A stretch of DNA of 64,000 nt from Actinomadura parmotrematis. Its GTDB lineage: Bacteria > Actinomycetota > Actinomycetes > Streptosporangiales > Streptosporangiaceae. The notes under the pieces are model-generated. The model ran no database searches, was not told where the DNA came from, and worked only from the letters and a program-made list of their open reading frames with translations. This document shows, in pieces, positions 41,579 through 50,765 of the stretch (its first letter is position 1; every line of letters begins with the position of its first letter). A program made the position numbers and the translations under genes. The DNA lies in contig NZ_JAIBOA010000010.1 of the NCBI RefSeq assembly GCF_019458805.1, forward strand, positions 62,001 to 126,000, written 5' to 3'.

Positions 41579-42787
41579 ATGACCAACGACCGCAGCCCGG
41601 CCGGCGCCCTCGGCATCGGCATGGTGGGGCACGCCTTCATGGGCCGCACCCACTCGCAGGCGTGGCGCAGCGTCTCCGCGTTCTTCGCCCCGCCCCTCAC
41701 GCCGGTCATGGCGGTGCTGGCCGGCCGCGACCGGGCGCGGACGGCCGCGGCGGCCGCGTCCCTCGGCTGGGCGGCGGCGGTGACCGACTGGAAGGAGCTG
41801 CTGCGCCGCGACGACGTCGGCCTCGTCGACATCTGCACGCCCGGCGACACGCACGCCGAGATCGCCGTCGCGGCGCTGGAGGCCGGCAAGCACGTGCTCT
41901 GCGAGAAGCCCCTCGCCAACACCGTCGCCGAGGCCGAGGCCATGGCCGCCGCGGCGCGGGCGGCACGCGGGCGCGGCGTGCGGGCCATGGTCGGGTTCAA
42001 CTACCGACGGGTCCCCGCGCTCGCCCTCGCCCGGCGCCTCGTCGCGGCCGGCCGGATCGGCACCGTCCGGCACGTCCGCGCCCAGTACCTCCAGGACTGG
42101 CTCGTCGATCCGGAGTTCCCGCTCGTCTGGCGCCTGGACGCCGAGCGCGCCGGGTCGGGCGCGCTCGGCGACATCGGCGCGCACATCGTGGACGCCGCCC
42201 AGTACGTCACCGGCGACCGGCTGGCCGGCGTCACCGCGCTCACCGAGACCTTCGTCCGGGAGCGCCCCCTCGCCACCGCCGCCGCGGGCCTCGCCGCCAC
42301 CGGGGACGGCGGCGGCGCCCGCGGCCCGGTCACCGTGGACGACGCGGCGCTGTTCATCGGCCGCACCGAGGGCGGCGCGCTCGCCTCGTTCGAGGCGACC
42401 CGGTTCGCCACCGGCCGCAAGAACGCGCTGCGGCTGGAGGTGAACGGGTCGGCGGGCAGCCTCGCGTTCGACTTCGAGGCGATGAACGAGCTGTGGTTCC
42501 ACGACGGCGCCGAGGACGCGGACACCGCCGGGTTCCGCCGCGTCCTCGTCACCGAGCCCGGCCACCCCTACGCGGGGGCGTGGTGGCCGCCCGGCCACCT
42601 GCTCGGCTACGAGCACACCTTCACCCACCAGGCCGCCGACCTGCTCGCGGCCGTCGCCGCCGGCACCGACCCGGCGCCGTCGTTCGACGACGGCCTCCAG
42701 GTGCAGCGCGTCCTCGCCGCCGTCGCCGGCAGCGCCGCGGCGGGCGGCGGCTGGACCCCGGTGGACCCGCCCGCCGCGGCCCCCTGA
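41579..42787 (+). CDS. Gfo/Idh/MocA family oxidoreductase
   Basis: A 402-residue NAD(P)-dependent sugar dehydrogenase. The Rossmann start [10 protein letters not shown] is followed by the [15 protein letters not shown] motif with the catalytic Lys of the EKP tripeptide. The C-terminal beta-sheet domain has [16 protein letters not shown] with the conserved His. The family oxidises inositols and sugars. Position after the sugar-binding protein and before the TIM-barrel isomerase supports a polyol or sugar catabolic role. Confidence 0.88.
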   Translation: MTNDRSPAGALGIGMVGHAFMGRTHSQAWRSVSAFFAPPLTPVMAVLAGRDRARTAAAAASLGWAAAVTDWKELLRRDDVGLVDICTPGDTHAEIAVAALEAGKHVLCEKPLANTVAEAEAMAAAARAARGRGVRAMVGFNYRRVPALALARRLVAAGRIGTVRHVRAQYLQDWLVDPEFPLVWRLDAERAGSGALGDIGAHIVDAAQYVTGDRLAGVTALTETFVRERPLATAAAGLAATGDGGGARGPVTVDDAALFIGRTEGGALASFEATRFATGRKNALRLEVNGSAGSLAFDFEAMNELWFHDGAEDADTAGFRRVLVTEPGHPYAGAWWPPGHLLGYEHTFTHQAADLLAAVAAGTDPAPSFDDGLQVQRVLAAVAGSAAAGGGWTPVDPPAAAP

Positions 42788-42801
42788 CCGAGGAGACGAC
42801 G

Positions 42802-43812
42802 ATGCCGCGACCGATCACCCTGTTCACCGGCCAGTGGGCCGACCTGCCGTTCGAGGAGGTCTGCCGGCTCGCCGCCGGCTGGGGCTACGACGGCCTGGAG
42901 ATCGCCTGCTGGGGCGACCACTTCGAGGTCGACCGCGCCCTCGGCGAGGACGGCTACGTCGACGGGCGCCGCCGCGTCCTGGAGGAGCACGGCCTGCGCG
43001 TCTGGACGATCTCCAACCACCTGGTCGGGCAGGCCGTCTGCGACGACCCGGTCGACGAGCGGCACCGGGCGATCCTGCCCGCCCGGATCTGGGGCGACGG
43101 CTCCCCCGAGGGCGTCCGGCGGCGCGCCGCCGCGGAGATGGCCGACACCGCCCGCGCCGCCGCGCTCCTCGGCGTCGACACCGTCGTCGGGTTCACCGGC
43201 TCCTCGGTCTGGCACACCGTCGCGATGTTCCCGCCCGTCCCGGCGGCCATGGTGGAGCGCGGCTACGCCGACTTCGCCGACCGGTGGAACCCGATCCTCG
43301 ACGTGTTCGACGAGGCCGGCGTCCGCTTCGCGCACGAGGTGCACCCGAGCGAGATCGCCTACGACCACGCGACGACCGCCCGCGCCCTGGAGGCCGTCGG
43401 GCACCGCCCGGCGTTCGGCCTCAACTGGGACCCCTCCCACATGATGTGGCAGGGCGTCGACCCGGCCGGCTTCCTGCTGGACTTCGCCGACCGGATCTAC
43501 CACGTGGACTGCAAGGACACCAAGGTCCGCCGCCCCGACGGCCGCCGCGGCCTGCTCGGCTCGCACCTGCCGTGGGGCGACCCGCGGCGCGGCTGGGACT
43601 TCATCTCGACCGGCCGCGGCGACGTCCCGTGGGAGGACTGCTTCCGCGCCCTCAACACCATCGGCTACCGGGGGCCGGTCTCGGTCGAGTGGGAGGACGC
43701 CGGCATGGACCGCCTCACGGGTGCTCCCGAGGCGCTGGCGTTCGTCCGCGCCCTCGCCGGGATCGAGCCGCCGGAGACGTCGTTCGACGCGGCGTTCGGC
43801 TCCGCGGACTGA
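42802..43812 (+). CDS. Sugar phosphate isomerase/epimerase family (TIM barrel)
   Basis: A 336-residue AP-endonuclease-2-like barrel. Metal-binding residues are in the expected order: the Glu of FAHEVHPSE, the Asp-His pair in [11 protein letters not shown], the His of YHVDCKD, and the final Glu in VSVEWED. Members isomerise inosose or ketoses. It is the last gene of the sugar operon, 14 bp after the dehydrogenase, with AGGAGACGACG before the ATG. Confidence 0.88.
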   Translation: MPRPITLFTGQWADLPFEEVCRLAAGWGYDGLEIACWGDHFEVDRALGEDGYVDGRRRVLEEHGLRVWTISNHLVGQAVCDDPVDERHRAILPARIWGDGSPEGVRRRAAAEMADTARAAALLGVDTVVGFTGSSVWHTVAMFPPVPAAMVERGYADFADRWNPILDVFDEAGVRFAHEVHPSEIAYDHATTARALEAVGHRPAFGLNWDPSHMMWQGVDPAGFLLDFADRIYHVDCKDTKVRRPDGRRGLLGSHLPWGDPRRGWDFISTGRGDVPWEDCFRALNTIGYRGPVSVEWEDAGMDRLTGAPEALAFVRALAGIEPPETSFDAAFGSAD

Positions 43813-43819
43813 CGCGCGA

Positions 43820-43851
43820 GGGCCGGCCCGGCCGCGCCGCCGGGCCGGCCC
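43820..43851. terminator. Bidirectional hairpin terminator
   Basis: GGGCCGGCCCGG (43820-43831) pairs perfectly with CCGGGCCGGCCC (43840-43851). It ends the sugar operon and the convergent phoX-type gene. Confidence 0.75.
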
Positions 43852-43857
43852 CGCGGG

Positions 43858-45258
43858 TCAGTGGCGGCGCCCGCTGCGCCAGGGGCCGGTGATGGCGAAG
43901 ACGTGGCCGGGCGTCTGGATGTTGGCGAACAGGATGCGGCCGTCGTGGCTGAACGTCGGGCCGGTGAACTCGCTGGTGTTGAGGTCGTTGCGGGCCAGCG
44001 GGTAGGCGGTGCCGCGGTCGGTGACGCCGACCAGGTGGCTGACGCCCTCGCCGTCCTCGGCGAGGATGACGCCGCCGTAGGGCGAGACGGTGATGTTGTC
44101 GGGGCCGTCGAAGGCGCCGTCCACGTCGGGGTTCGGGTTCACCCCGAAGATCGCCTTGAGGGTGATCGTCTCGTGCCTCGGGTCGTAGAACCAGACCTGG
44201 CCGTCGTGCTCCCTGGCGCTGCCGTCGCTGGTGCGGGCGTAGCTGGCGACGAAGTAGGCGCCGCCGTCGCCCCACCAGGCGCCCTCCAGCTTGCGGCTGC
44301 GGGTGATCTGGTCGTCGGTGAACTGCTTGCGGACCGACGTCGTCTTCGCGTCGCGGTCGGGGACGTCCACCCACGCCACCTTGTAGCGGGTGCCGGGCGT
44401 GGTCGCCAGCGACAGGTCGGGGACGTGCGCGCCGCCGCTGGACGCGCGCAGCGCCTGCAGCTTCCCGGCGGTGTCGCCGCCCTCGGACAGGGCGAGCTCG
44501 CGGAGGGCGCCCTTGCGGCCGTGGAAGTGGCGCGGCGGCGTCCAGCGGTAGTAGAGGCCGTTCGGGCCGGACGCGTCCTCGGTCAGGTAGATCGCCGAGG
44601 TGTGCGGGTCGACGGCGACGGCCTCGTGCGAGTAGCGGCCGAGGAACTTCAGCGGGACCGGGTCCTGGTTGGCCCTGCGGTCGAAGGCGTCGACCTCGAA
44701 CACGTAGCCGTGGTCCCTGGTGAACTTGCCGGTGGCGCGCTGCTCGGTCTCCTCGCAGGTCAGCCAGGTGTTCCAGGGGGTGCGGCCGCCCGCGCAGTTG
44801 TTGTGGGTGCCGGCGAGGCTGACGTACTCGCGGATCCGGTCGCCGTCGCGGTCGAGCACGATGTTGGTGGTGCCGCCGCCCGCGCCCGGGTCGTAGGTGA
44901 GGCCGGGCAGGGCGGGGACGGCGTAGGGCTCGTCGCCGCCGATCTCGTGGTTGTTGACCAGCACGATCTGGTCGCCCCTGTGGAAGCTCGCGGTGCCGTC
45001 GGCGTCGCTCGGCGTCGGCTCGCCCGACTCCAGCCTCGTCACGCCCGCCTGCGCGACGACCTTGTACGTGAAGCCCTTGGGCAGCGCCAGCAGCTTGTTC
45101 GGGTCCGCGATGACGGGCCCGTAGCCCGCCGAGTGCCGGGCGACCTCGGCGGCGGCGGTGGAGCCCGCCACGGCCTCCACGCTGCCGGCGAACGCGATGC
45201 CGATGCCGCCCGCCGCGCTGGTGCGCAGCAGGTCGCGGCGGGAAAGGGAAGAACCCAC
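43858..45258 (-). CDS. PhoX-type alkaline phosphatase (DUF839), Tat-exported
   Basis: A 466-residue secreted phosphatase. The N-terminus is a twin-arginine signal (LSRRDLLRTSAAGG). The mature part carries PhoX-type motifs, including VNNHEIGGDEPY, the THNNCAGGRTPWNTWLTCEET segment near the Fe/Ca site, and RYSHEAVAVDP. PhoX releases phosphate from esters outside the cell. The GTG at 45258 follows GAGGTGG; the upstream extension to 45336 has no signal. A PHO box was not identified by eye. Confidence 0.85.
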   Translation of the reverse strand: MGSSLSRRDLLRTSAAGGIGIAFAGSVEAVAGSTAAAEVARHSAGYGPVIADPNKLLALPKGFTYKVVAQAGVTRLESGEPTPSDADGTASFHRGDQIVLVNNHEIGGDEPYAVPALPGLTYDPGAGGGTTNIVLDRDGDRIREYVSLAGTHNNCAGGRTPWNTWLTCEETEQRATGKFTRDHGYVFEVDAFDRRANQDPVPLKFLGRYSHEAVAVDPHTSAIYLTEDASGPNGLYYRWTPPRHFHGRKGALRELALSEGGDTAGKLQALRASSGGAHVPDLSLATTPGTRYKVAWVDVPDRDAKTTSVRKQFTDDQITRSRKLEGAWWGDGGAYFVASYARTSDGSAREHDGQVWFYDPRHETITLKAIFGVNPNPDVDGAFDGPDNITVSPYGGVILAEDGEGVSHLVGVTDRGTAYPLARNDLNTSEFTGPTFSHDGRILFANIQTPGHVFAITGPWRSGRRH

Positions 45259-45359
45259 GGGGCCACCTCGTGTTGACTCATGCCGATGCGTGCCGCCCAG
45301 ACAAGCGGAGCGCGCCGCTCGCCACGAGACGGCCACCGGTCCCGAAGGTTAACGCCCGG

Positions 45360-45704
45360 CTAACCTTCCGGGGCGGCGCCGTCGCGGCCGTCGCCGTCGC
45401 GGCCCGCGCCGTCGAGGCCGTGGACGGTGAGCAGGGTGGTGAGGCCCGAGACCGTGAGCACGGGCTCCAGCAGCGGCGTCGCGACCAGCTCCACGTGGGC
45501 GGCGTGCGCGAACAGCGCGGCGAGGCCCGCGCTGTCGAGGTAGCCGACGCCGGTCAGGTCCACCACGAGGGGGGCGCCGTCGGACGTGCCCGCGAGCTCG
45601 GCGGCGAACCGCGCCACGTTGCTCATGTCGATCTCGCCGACCGCGGTCAGCACGCGCCGGCCGTCGCCGCGCCGCGACAGCGCGAGGGTGAGCGGAGTGG
45701 TCAT
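45360..45704 (-). CDS. STAS-domain anti-sigma factor antagonist
   Basis: A 114-residue STAS protein. The central motif VVDLTGVGYLDSAGLAALF has the conserved Ser that is phosphorylated by an anti-sigma kinase in partner switching. The C-terminal tail (GAGRDGDGRDGAAPEG) is flexible. The ATG overlaps the stop of the large phosphatase/kinase gene as ATGA. It is therefore the likely direct substrate of that protein's phosphatase domain. Confidence 0.85.
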   Translation of the reverse strand: MTTPLTLALSRRGDGRRVLTAVGEIDMSNVARFAAELAGTSDGAPLVVDLTGVGYLDSAGLAALFAHAAHVELVATPLLEPVLTVSGLTTLLTVHGLDGAGRDGDGRDGAAPEG

Positions 45705-48700
45705 GAGCCGATCCTCGTGTGCATGTCGACGGTGGTCCCGGTCGCCTCGTGCAGGACGGTGACCCGGTTCATCATGGCCCGCATCAGCGGCAGCCCGCGC
45801 CCGCGGTGGGCGTTCTCCTCCGGCCGCGGCGGCCGCCAGGTCCCGCTGTCCTCGACCGCCAGGTACAGGTCGTCGGCGGTCGCCGACACCCGCATCCGCA
45901 CGGTGCTGCCGGGACTGTCGCGGTACCCGTGCTCGATGGCGTTCGCGCACGCCTCCCCGGCCGCCACGAGGACGCTCTGGATCTGCCGGGGCGCGAGCCC
46001 GCACGCCCCCAGCCAGTCGCGCAGCGCCGACCGGACGGGCGCGAGCTGCCCCGACTCGGCCGGGAACGCCACGTCCAGCGGCGCCGGATGCCGGTAGATG
46101 AGCAGCGCCACGTCGTCGTCGTAGCCCTCCTCGGGCGCCAGCCGCGCCATGATCTGCCCGGCCAGCTCGTCCAGCGGCGCGGTGCGGCCGGCCTGCACCG
46201 CCGCGCCCGCCTGGTCGATGCCGGCGCTCAGCGGGCGGCGGCGCCGCTCGACGAGGCCGTCGGTGTAGAGCAGCAGCGTGCCGCGCGGCGGCATCGAGCA
46301 GGTCGCCTCGGGGCGCGGCCGGCCGGGGCGGGCGGCGAGCGGCAGCGCCCGCGCCTGGTCCAGCATCAGCACCGTGCCGTCGGGGTGGGTGAGGATGCCC
46401 GGCGGGTGCCCGGCGCTGGAGTAGGTGAGCTCCCCGGTGGCCGGGTCGAGCACGCCGCAGAAGACGGTGGAGCAGAACGCGCCGGGGATCGACGCGGCGA
46501 AGTGGTCGAGCGCGACGAGCGCCGCCGACGGCCGGGCGTCCTGGATCAGCAGCGCCCGGCAGGCGCTGCGGAGCTGGCCCATGACGGTGGCGGCGGCGAG
46601 GCCGCGGCCGACGCAGTCGCCGACGACGATGCCGATGCGGCCGTCGGGCAGCCGGACCGTGTCGTACCAGTCGCCGCCGACCTCCAGCGGCGGCGTCGCC
46701 GGCTCGTAGCGGACGGCGAACCCGTCCGGCAGGTCGGCCGGGCCGAGGATGGCGCGCTGCAGGGTGAGCGCGGTCTCGCGCTGCTGGTCGATCTGGTGGA
46801 CGCGGTGCAGTCCCTGCGCGAGGCGGCCCGACAGCAGCGCGAGCAGCGTCCGGTCCTCCTCGGTGAAGGGCCGGCCGCGGTGCGGCTCGATGTGGACGGC
46901 GAGCAGCCCGCCGGGGTGCTCCAGGGTGACGCCCGTCCCGGCCGGGCTGAGCGGCGGCCGGTCGCGGAGGGCGGTGAGCTCGGCGCGCAGCGCGGGATCC
47001 AGGCCGTCCCAGCCGACGGCGTCCGGGCCGGTCGCCGTCACGGCGGGCTCGGCGCCGTCCGGGGTGAACAGGGCCGCGACGACGCGGCGGGCGTTCCACA
47101 GCCCGCGCAGCTCGCCGAGGGCGCCGGTGAGCGCGTCGGCGAGGCTGCCGGCCTCCGACAGGCGCAGGCTGAGCGCGGCGGTCGCGGTCTCGCGCTGCAC
47201 CGCGTAGTGGTCGGCGGTGACGTCGCGGAAGGTGCCGACGACGAGCGTCGCGCCGGTGTCGGGGTCGGTGACGGGGTTGAAGCTGGCCGCCAGCCACACC
47301 TGGTGGCCGTCGCGGTGCCGCGCCGGGTAGGTGAAGCTGCCCTTGCCGGTCTCCAGGAGCCGCTCGTACACCTGCGTGAACAGCGCGAACCCCTCGGGGT
47401 CGGCGTCGGGGTCGGGCCACCAGGGGTGCCGGAAGGCGTAGGGCAGGCCCTCGGGCCCGTAGCCGAGGATGTCGGCGAACGCCGCGTTGATCTCGATGAC
47501 CGAGCCGTCCGCGTCGACGACGAAGAACGCCTCCTGGAGCGAGTCGACGAGCGCCGTCCGCCAGCGCGCGTGGTGGTTGCGCAGCCGGGCGAGCTGGACG
47601 TTGGCGCGGACCCGGGCGAGCAGCTCGGCCGCCGAGAACGGCTTCACCAGGTAGTCGTCGGCGCCCGCCTCCAGGCCCTCGATGGACGCCTCCTGCCCGG
47701 CCCGCGCCGACAGCAGCAGGACGGGCGTCCCCGCGGTGCGCCGGTCGCCGCGCAGCGCCGCGACGAGCTGCAGGCCCGACATGCGCGGCATCATCACGTC
47801 GCTGACGACGAGGTCGGGCGGGTCGGCGCGGACGGCGTCCAGCGCGGCCCGCCCGTCGGTCACGGCCGTCACCTCGTAGCCGGCGGCCTCCAGCAGCCGG
47901 GCGAGGTACTGGCGCATGTCGGCGTTGTCGTCGGCGATGAGGACGCGCGCGGCGAGCGCCGGCCCGGCCGCCTGCACCTCGCCGCCGTAGGCGGGCTCGG
48001 GCTGCGCGCCGTCGGGCAGCCAGCGCAGCGCCTCCTGCACGTAGGGGTCGGCGCCGGCCGGGAGCGCCTCGCCGCTGCCGGCCGGGACGATCGACGCGGC
48101 CGGCAGGTGCGCCGCGCCGAACGGCAGCGCGATGGTGAAGGCGGTGCCCTCCCCCGGCCGGCTCGCCGCGGTGATCGTGCCGCCGTGCAGGCCGACGAGC
48201 TCCTGCACGAGCGCGAGGCCGATGCCGCTGCCCTCGTTGGAGCGCGAGCGGGCGTTCTCGATGCGGTGGAACCGCTCGAACAGCCGCGGGATCTCGTGCT
48301 CGGGGACGCCGACGCCGGTGTCGGCGACGGTGACGACGGCGTGCCCGTCGCGCGCGCGCACCCGCACCCGGATCGCGCCGTCGAAGGTGAACTTCAGCGC
48401 GTTGCTGAGCAGGTTGAGGACGACCTTCTCCCACATGCCGCGGTCGATGTACACCGGTTCGGGCAGCGGCGGGCAGTCGACCTCGAAGGCCAGCCCGGCG
48501 CGGTCGACGGCCGAGCGGAACACGCTGGCGAGGTCGGCGGTGACGGCGGCGAGGTCGACCGGCTCGTAGGCGGCCTGCATGCGGCCCGCCTCGATGCGCG
48601 AGAAGTCCAGCAGGGTGTTGACGAGCTTGCCGAGGCGGAGCCCGTTGCGGTGCACGACGTCCAGCTCGGTGCGGGTGCGCTCGTCGGCGTCGCCCAGCGA

Positions 48701-49804
48701 GGCGCGCAGCTCCTGCAGCGGCCCCATGATCAGGGTGAGCGGGGTGCGGAACTCGTGGCTGATGTTGGAGAAGAACGCGGTCTTGGCACGGTCGAGCTCG
48801 GCGAGCTCCTCGGCGCGGCGCTGCTGGTCCTGGTAGGCGATCGCGGCGTTGACGAGCGCGGCGATCTGCCGGGCGACCAGCGCGAGGAACGAGGCGTAGG
48901 CGTCGTCCAGGGTGCGGCCGGCGGTGGCGGCGAGCACGACCGCGCCGATCGGCTCGGCGCCGGTCTCGCCGGCGAGCGGCAGCACCACGGCCTCGGCCGG
49001 CGGGGACTCCCAGCCGCCGGCGGGCAGCGGCGGGAACCGGTCCCGCACGTCGGCCACGGTGACCGGCTCGCCGGTACGGACGGCCTCCTCGACCGGCCAG
49101 CCGGCCGCGCCCTGGACGAAGGCGGCGGCGCCGGCGTCCGGGTCGCCGGTGGCGGCGAGCTCGAAGCCGTCGCCGTCCGGCCGGCGCAGGTAGACCGCGC
49201 CGAACGGCACGTCGCGGCCGGCGCGGGCCAGCACCTCGGCGACGAGGCCGCACGCCTCGGCGACGCTGCGCGCGTTGCCGGCCTGCGCGCCGAGGTCCTG
49301 GAGGACGGCGAGGCGCCGCTCGCCGATGACGCGCTCGGTGGTGTCGCTGACGGCGGTGAACACGCCGCGGACGGCGCCGTCGTCGTCGTGCAGCGGGCTG
49401 TAGGAGTAGGTCCAGTAGGTCTCTTCGAGGTAGCCGTGCCGGATGAGCGGCAGCAGCAGGTCCTCCGACCAGGTGGCCTCGCCGGTCGCCATCACCGACT
49501 CCAGCATCGGGCCGATGATGTGCCAGATCTCGGTCCACACCCGCTCGCCGGGCTTGCCGAGCGCGGGATGGTTGGTGCCGAGCAGCGGCAGGTAGGCGTC
49601 GTTGTAGAGGAAGCGCAGCTCCGGACCCCACCAGACGATCATGGGGAAGCGGGAGGTGAGGCAGATCCGCACGGCGGTCCGCAGGCTCGCGGGCCAGGCG
49701 TCCGGCGCGCCCATCGGGGTGTCCCCCCACGGGTGCTCGCGCATCCGCGCGCTCATCTCACCGCTGCCGGGGAAGAGCAGCCCCGCCGGCTCGGCACCGC
49801 CCAT
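45701..49804 (-). CDS. Hybrid sensor kinase/receiver/SpoIIE phosphatase/HATPase protein
   Basis: A 1367-residue soluble signalling hub. In order: PAS (about 25-150); GAF (160-320); HisKA and HATPase (335-560, H350 in NISHEFRTP, N-box LLSNALKF, GVGVP and GSGIGLAL); receiver (620-740, D669 in VVSDVMMP); PAS (745-860); GAF (885-1010); SpoIIE/PP2C phosphatase (1025-1225, GGDWYD and VGDCVGRGLAAA); and a C-terminal RsbW-like HATPase (1240-1367, GEACANAIEHGY). Phosphatase and switch kinase for STAS proteins are thus on one chain with a full two-component module. GGAGG precedes the ATG at 49804. A STAS gene overlaps its end. No membrane segment, so signals are cytosolic. Confidence 0.9.
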   Translation of the reverse strand: MGGAEPAGLLFPGSGEMSARMREHPWGDTPMGAPDAWPASLRTAVRICLTSRFPMIVWWGPELRFLYNDAYLPLLGTNHPALGKPGERVWTEIWHIIGPMLESVMATGEATWSEDLLLPLIRHGYLEETYWTYSYSPLHDDDGAVRGVFTAVSDTTERVIGERRLAVLQDLGAQAGNARSVAEACGLVAEVLARAGRDVPFGAVYLRRPDGDGFELAATGDPDAGAAAFVQGAAGWPVEEAVRTGEPVTVADVRDRFPPLPAGGWESPPAEAVVLPLAGETGAEPIGAVVLAATAGRTLDDAYASFLALVARQIAALVNAAIAYQDQQRRAEELAELDRAKTAFFSNISHEFRTPLTLIMGPLQELRASLGDADERTRTELDVVHRNGLRLGKLVNTLLDFSRIEAGRMQAAYEPVDLAAVTADLASVFRSAVDRAGLAFEVDCPPLPEPVYIDRGMWEKVVLNLLSNALKFTFDGAIRVRVRARDGHAVVTVADTGVGVPEHEIPRLFERFHRIENARSRSNEGSGIGLALVQELVGLHGGTITAASRPGEGTAFTIALPFGAAHLPAASIVPAGSGEALPAGADPYVQEALRWLPDGAQPEPAYGGEVQAAGPALAARVLIADDNADMRQYLARLLEAAGYEVTAVTDGRAALDAVRADPPDLVVSDVMMPRMSGLQLVAALRGDRRTAGTPVLLLSARAGQEASIEGLEAGADDYLVKPFSAAELLARVRANVQLARLRNHHARWRTALVDSLQEAFFVVDADGSVIEINAAFADILGYGPEGLPYAFRHPWWPDPDADPEGFALFTQVYERLLETGKGSFTYPARHRDGHQVWLAASFNPVTDPDTGATLVVGTFRDVTADHYAVQRETATAALSLRLSEAGSLADALTGALGELRGLWNARRVVAALFTPDGAEPAVTATGPDAVGWDGLDPALRAELTALRDRPPLSPAGTGVTLEHPGGLLAVHIEPHRGRPFTEEDRTLLALLSGRLAQGLHRVHQIDQQRETALTLQRAILGPADLPDGFAVRYEPATPPLEVGGDWYDTVRLPDGRIGIVVGDCVGRGLAAATVMGQLRSACRALLIQDARPSAALVALDHFAASIPGAFCSTVFCGVLDPATGELTYSSAGHPPGILTHPDGTVLMLDQARALPLAARPGRPRPEATCSMPPRGTLLLYTDGLVERRRRPLSAGIDQAGAAVQAGRTAPLDELAGQIMARLAPEEGYDDDVALLIYRHPAPLDVAFPAESGQLAPVRSALRDWLGACGLAPRQIQSVLVAAGEACANAIEHGYRDSPGSTVRMRVSATADDLYLAVEDSGTWRPPRPEENAHRGRGLPLMRAMMNRVTVLHEATGTTVDMHTRIGS

Positions 49805-49919
49805 GCCCGCCTCCGTCCGGTGCCGCGCCCACCGACCGCCGGATGGGCGGCCGGCATTTCCGTAGGATAGGACAGGCGCGCAGATGGCGGAGCCGTTCGG
49901 CACCGTCGGAAAGGCCGTT

Positions 49920-50276
49920 ATGACCCTCCGTGAGCTCAGCACCGACCTCCGCCGCTACACCGGCGGGTTCAGCCTCGTCACGGTCACCGGGGAACTGGAC
50001 TACGGCAACGCCGTCGTGCTCAGCAGCGCGCTGGACGAGGTCTCGCTCCGCACGGGCGGCGGCCTCGTGCTCGACCTGGCCGAGCTCACCTACTGCGACT
50101 CCACCGGCATCACCGTGTTCATCAGCGCCTACAAGCGGGCGGTCGCGTCGGGCGCCCGGTTCGCGCTCGCCGCCCCGAACCCCGACCTCGCGCGGGTGCT
50201 CGGCATCATCGGGCTGGACGACTTCTTCGCCCTGCACGCCGACGCCGACGAGGCGATGCGGGCGATGCTGTCCTAG
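49920..50276 (+). CDS. STAS-domain anti-sigma factor antagonist
   Basis: A 118-residue STAS protein. LVLDLAELTYCDSTGITVFI carries the phosphorylatable Ser next to Cys-Asp. ATG 49920 has GGAAAGG upstream; an ATG at 49884 would add 12 residues. It is divergent from the large phosphatase/kinase gene across a gap of 115 bp, so shared control is likely. It is convergent with a third STAS gene after 12 bp. Confidence 0.85.
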   Translation: MTLRELSTDLRRYTGGFSLVTVTGELDYGNAVVLSSALDEVSLRTGGGLVLDLAELTYCDSTGITVFISAYKRAVASGARFALAAPNPDLARVLGIIGLDDFFALHADADEAMRAMLS

Positions 50277-50288
50277 CGGCGAGAGCGG

Positions 50289-50642
50289 CTAGCCGCCGGT
50301 GAGCGTCCCGGCCAGGCCGGTGATCTCCAGCATCTCGGCGACCAGCGGCGACATCGCGCCGACGACGAGGACGCCGCCCGCGGCCCGCTGCGCCTTCCAC
50401 GCGGTGACCAGGGTGTTGAGGCCGATCGAGTCGCAGAACCCGACGGCCGCGAGGTCGAGCGTGACGTGCGCCGGCGCGGGCCGCGGGCCCGCGCTCTCGG
50501 CGGCGAGGCGCGCGGTGAGCGCGCCCGCCGTCCCGTAGTCGAGCTCGCCCGCCAGGACGAGGACGAGCCGGTCCGGCTCGGGCCGGGCCGCCGTGATGCG
50601 CAGCGCGCCCGCTTCGGGCGCCGCCCCGGCTTCGTCGGTCAC
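50289..50642 (-). CDS. STAS-domain anti-sigma factor antagonist
   Basis: A 117-residue STAS protein. VTLDLAAVGFCDSIGLNTLV has the conserved Asp-Ser pair, and the C-terminal half reads GGVLVVGAMSPLVAEMLEIT. The GTG at 50642 follows GGAGGT. With the genes at 45360 and 49920 it makes three antagonists around one SpoIIE/HATPase protein; no sigma factor gene is adjacent. Confidence 0.85.
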   Translation of the reverse strand: MTDEAGAAPEAGALRITAARPEPDRLVLVLAGELDYGTAGALTARLAAESAGPRPAPAHVTLDLAAVGFCDSIGLNTLVTAWKAQRAAGGVLVVGAMSPLVAEMLEITGLAGTLTGG

Positions 50643-50765
50643 GCGGATACCTCCATGCGGGTCATTGTGCCGAGCGCCGCGAGCGGACCGCACACCGTCC
50701 CCCCGCAACGGCAGTATGTCCACTCGGTTGGGATCAATCCCGCCGGAAGGGGTATCGCGGCGCGC

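Noticed and set aside
45719..49870. 1383-codon plus-strand frame opposite the kinase/phosphatase gene
   Set aside because: Antisense reading of a gene whose minus strand shows eight ordered domains with catalytic residues; no motif on the plus strand.
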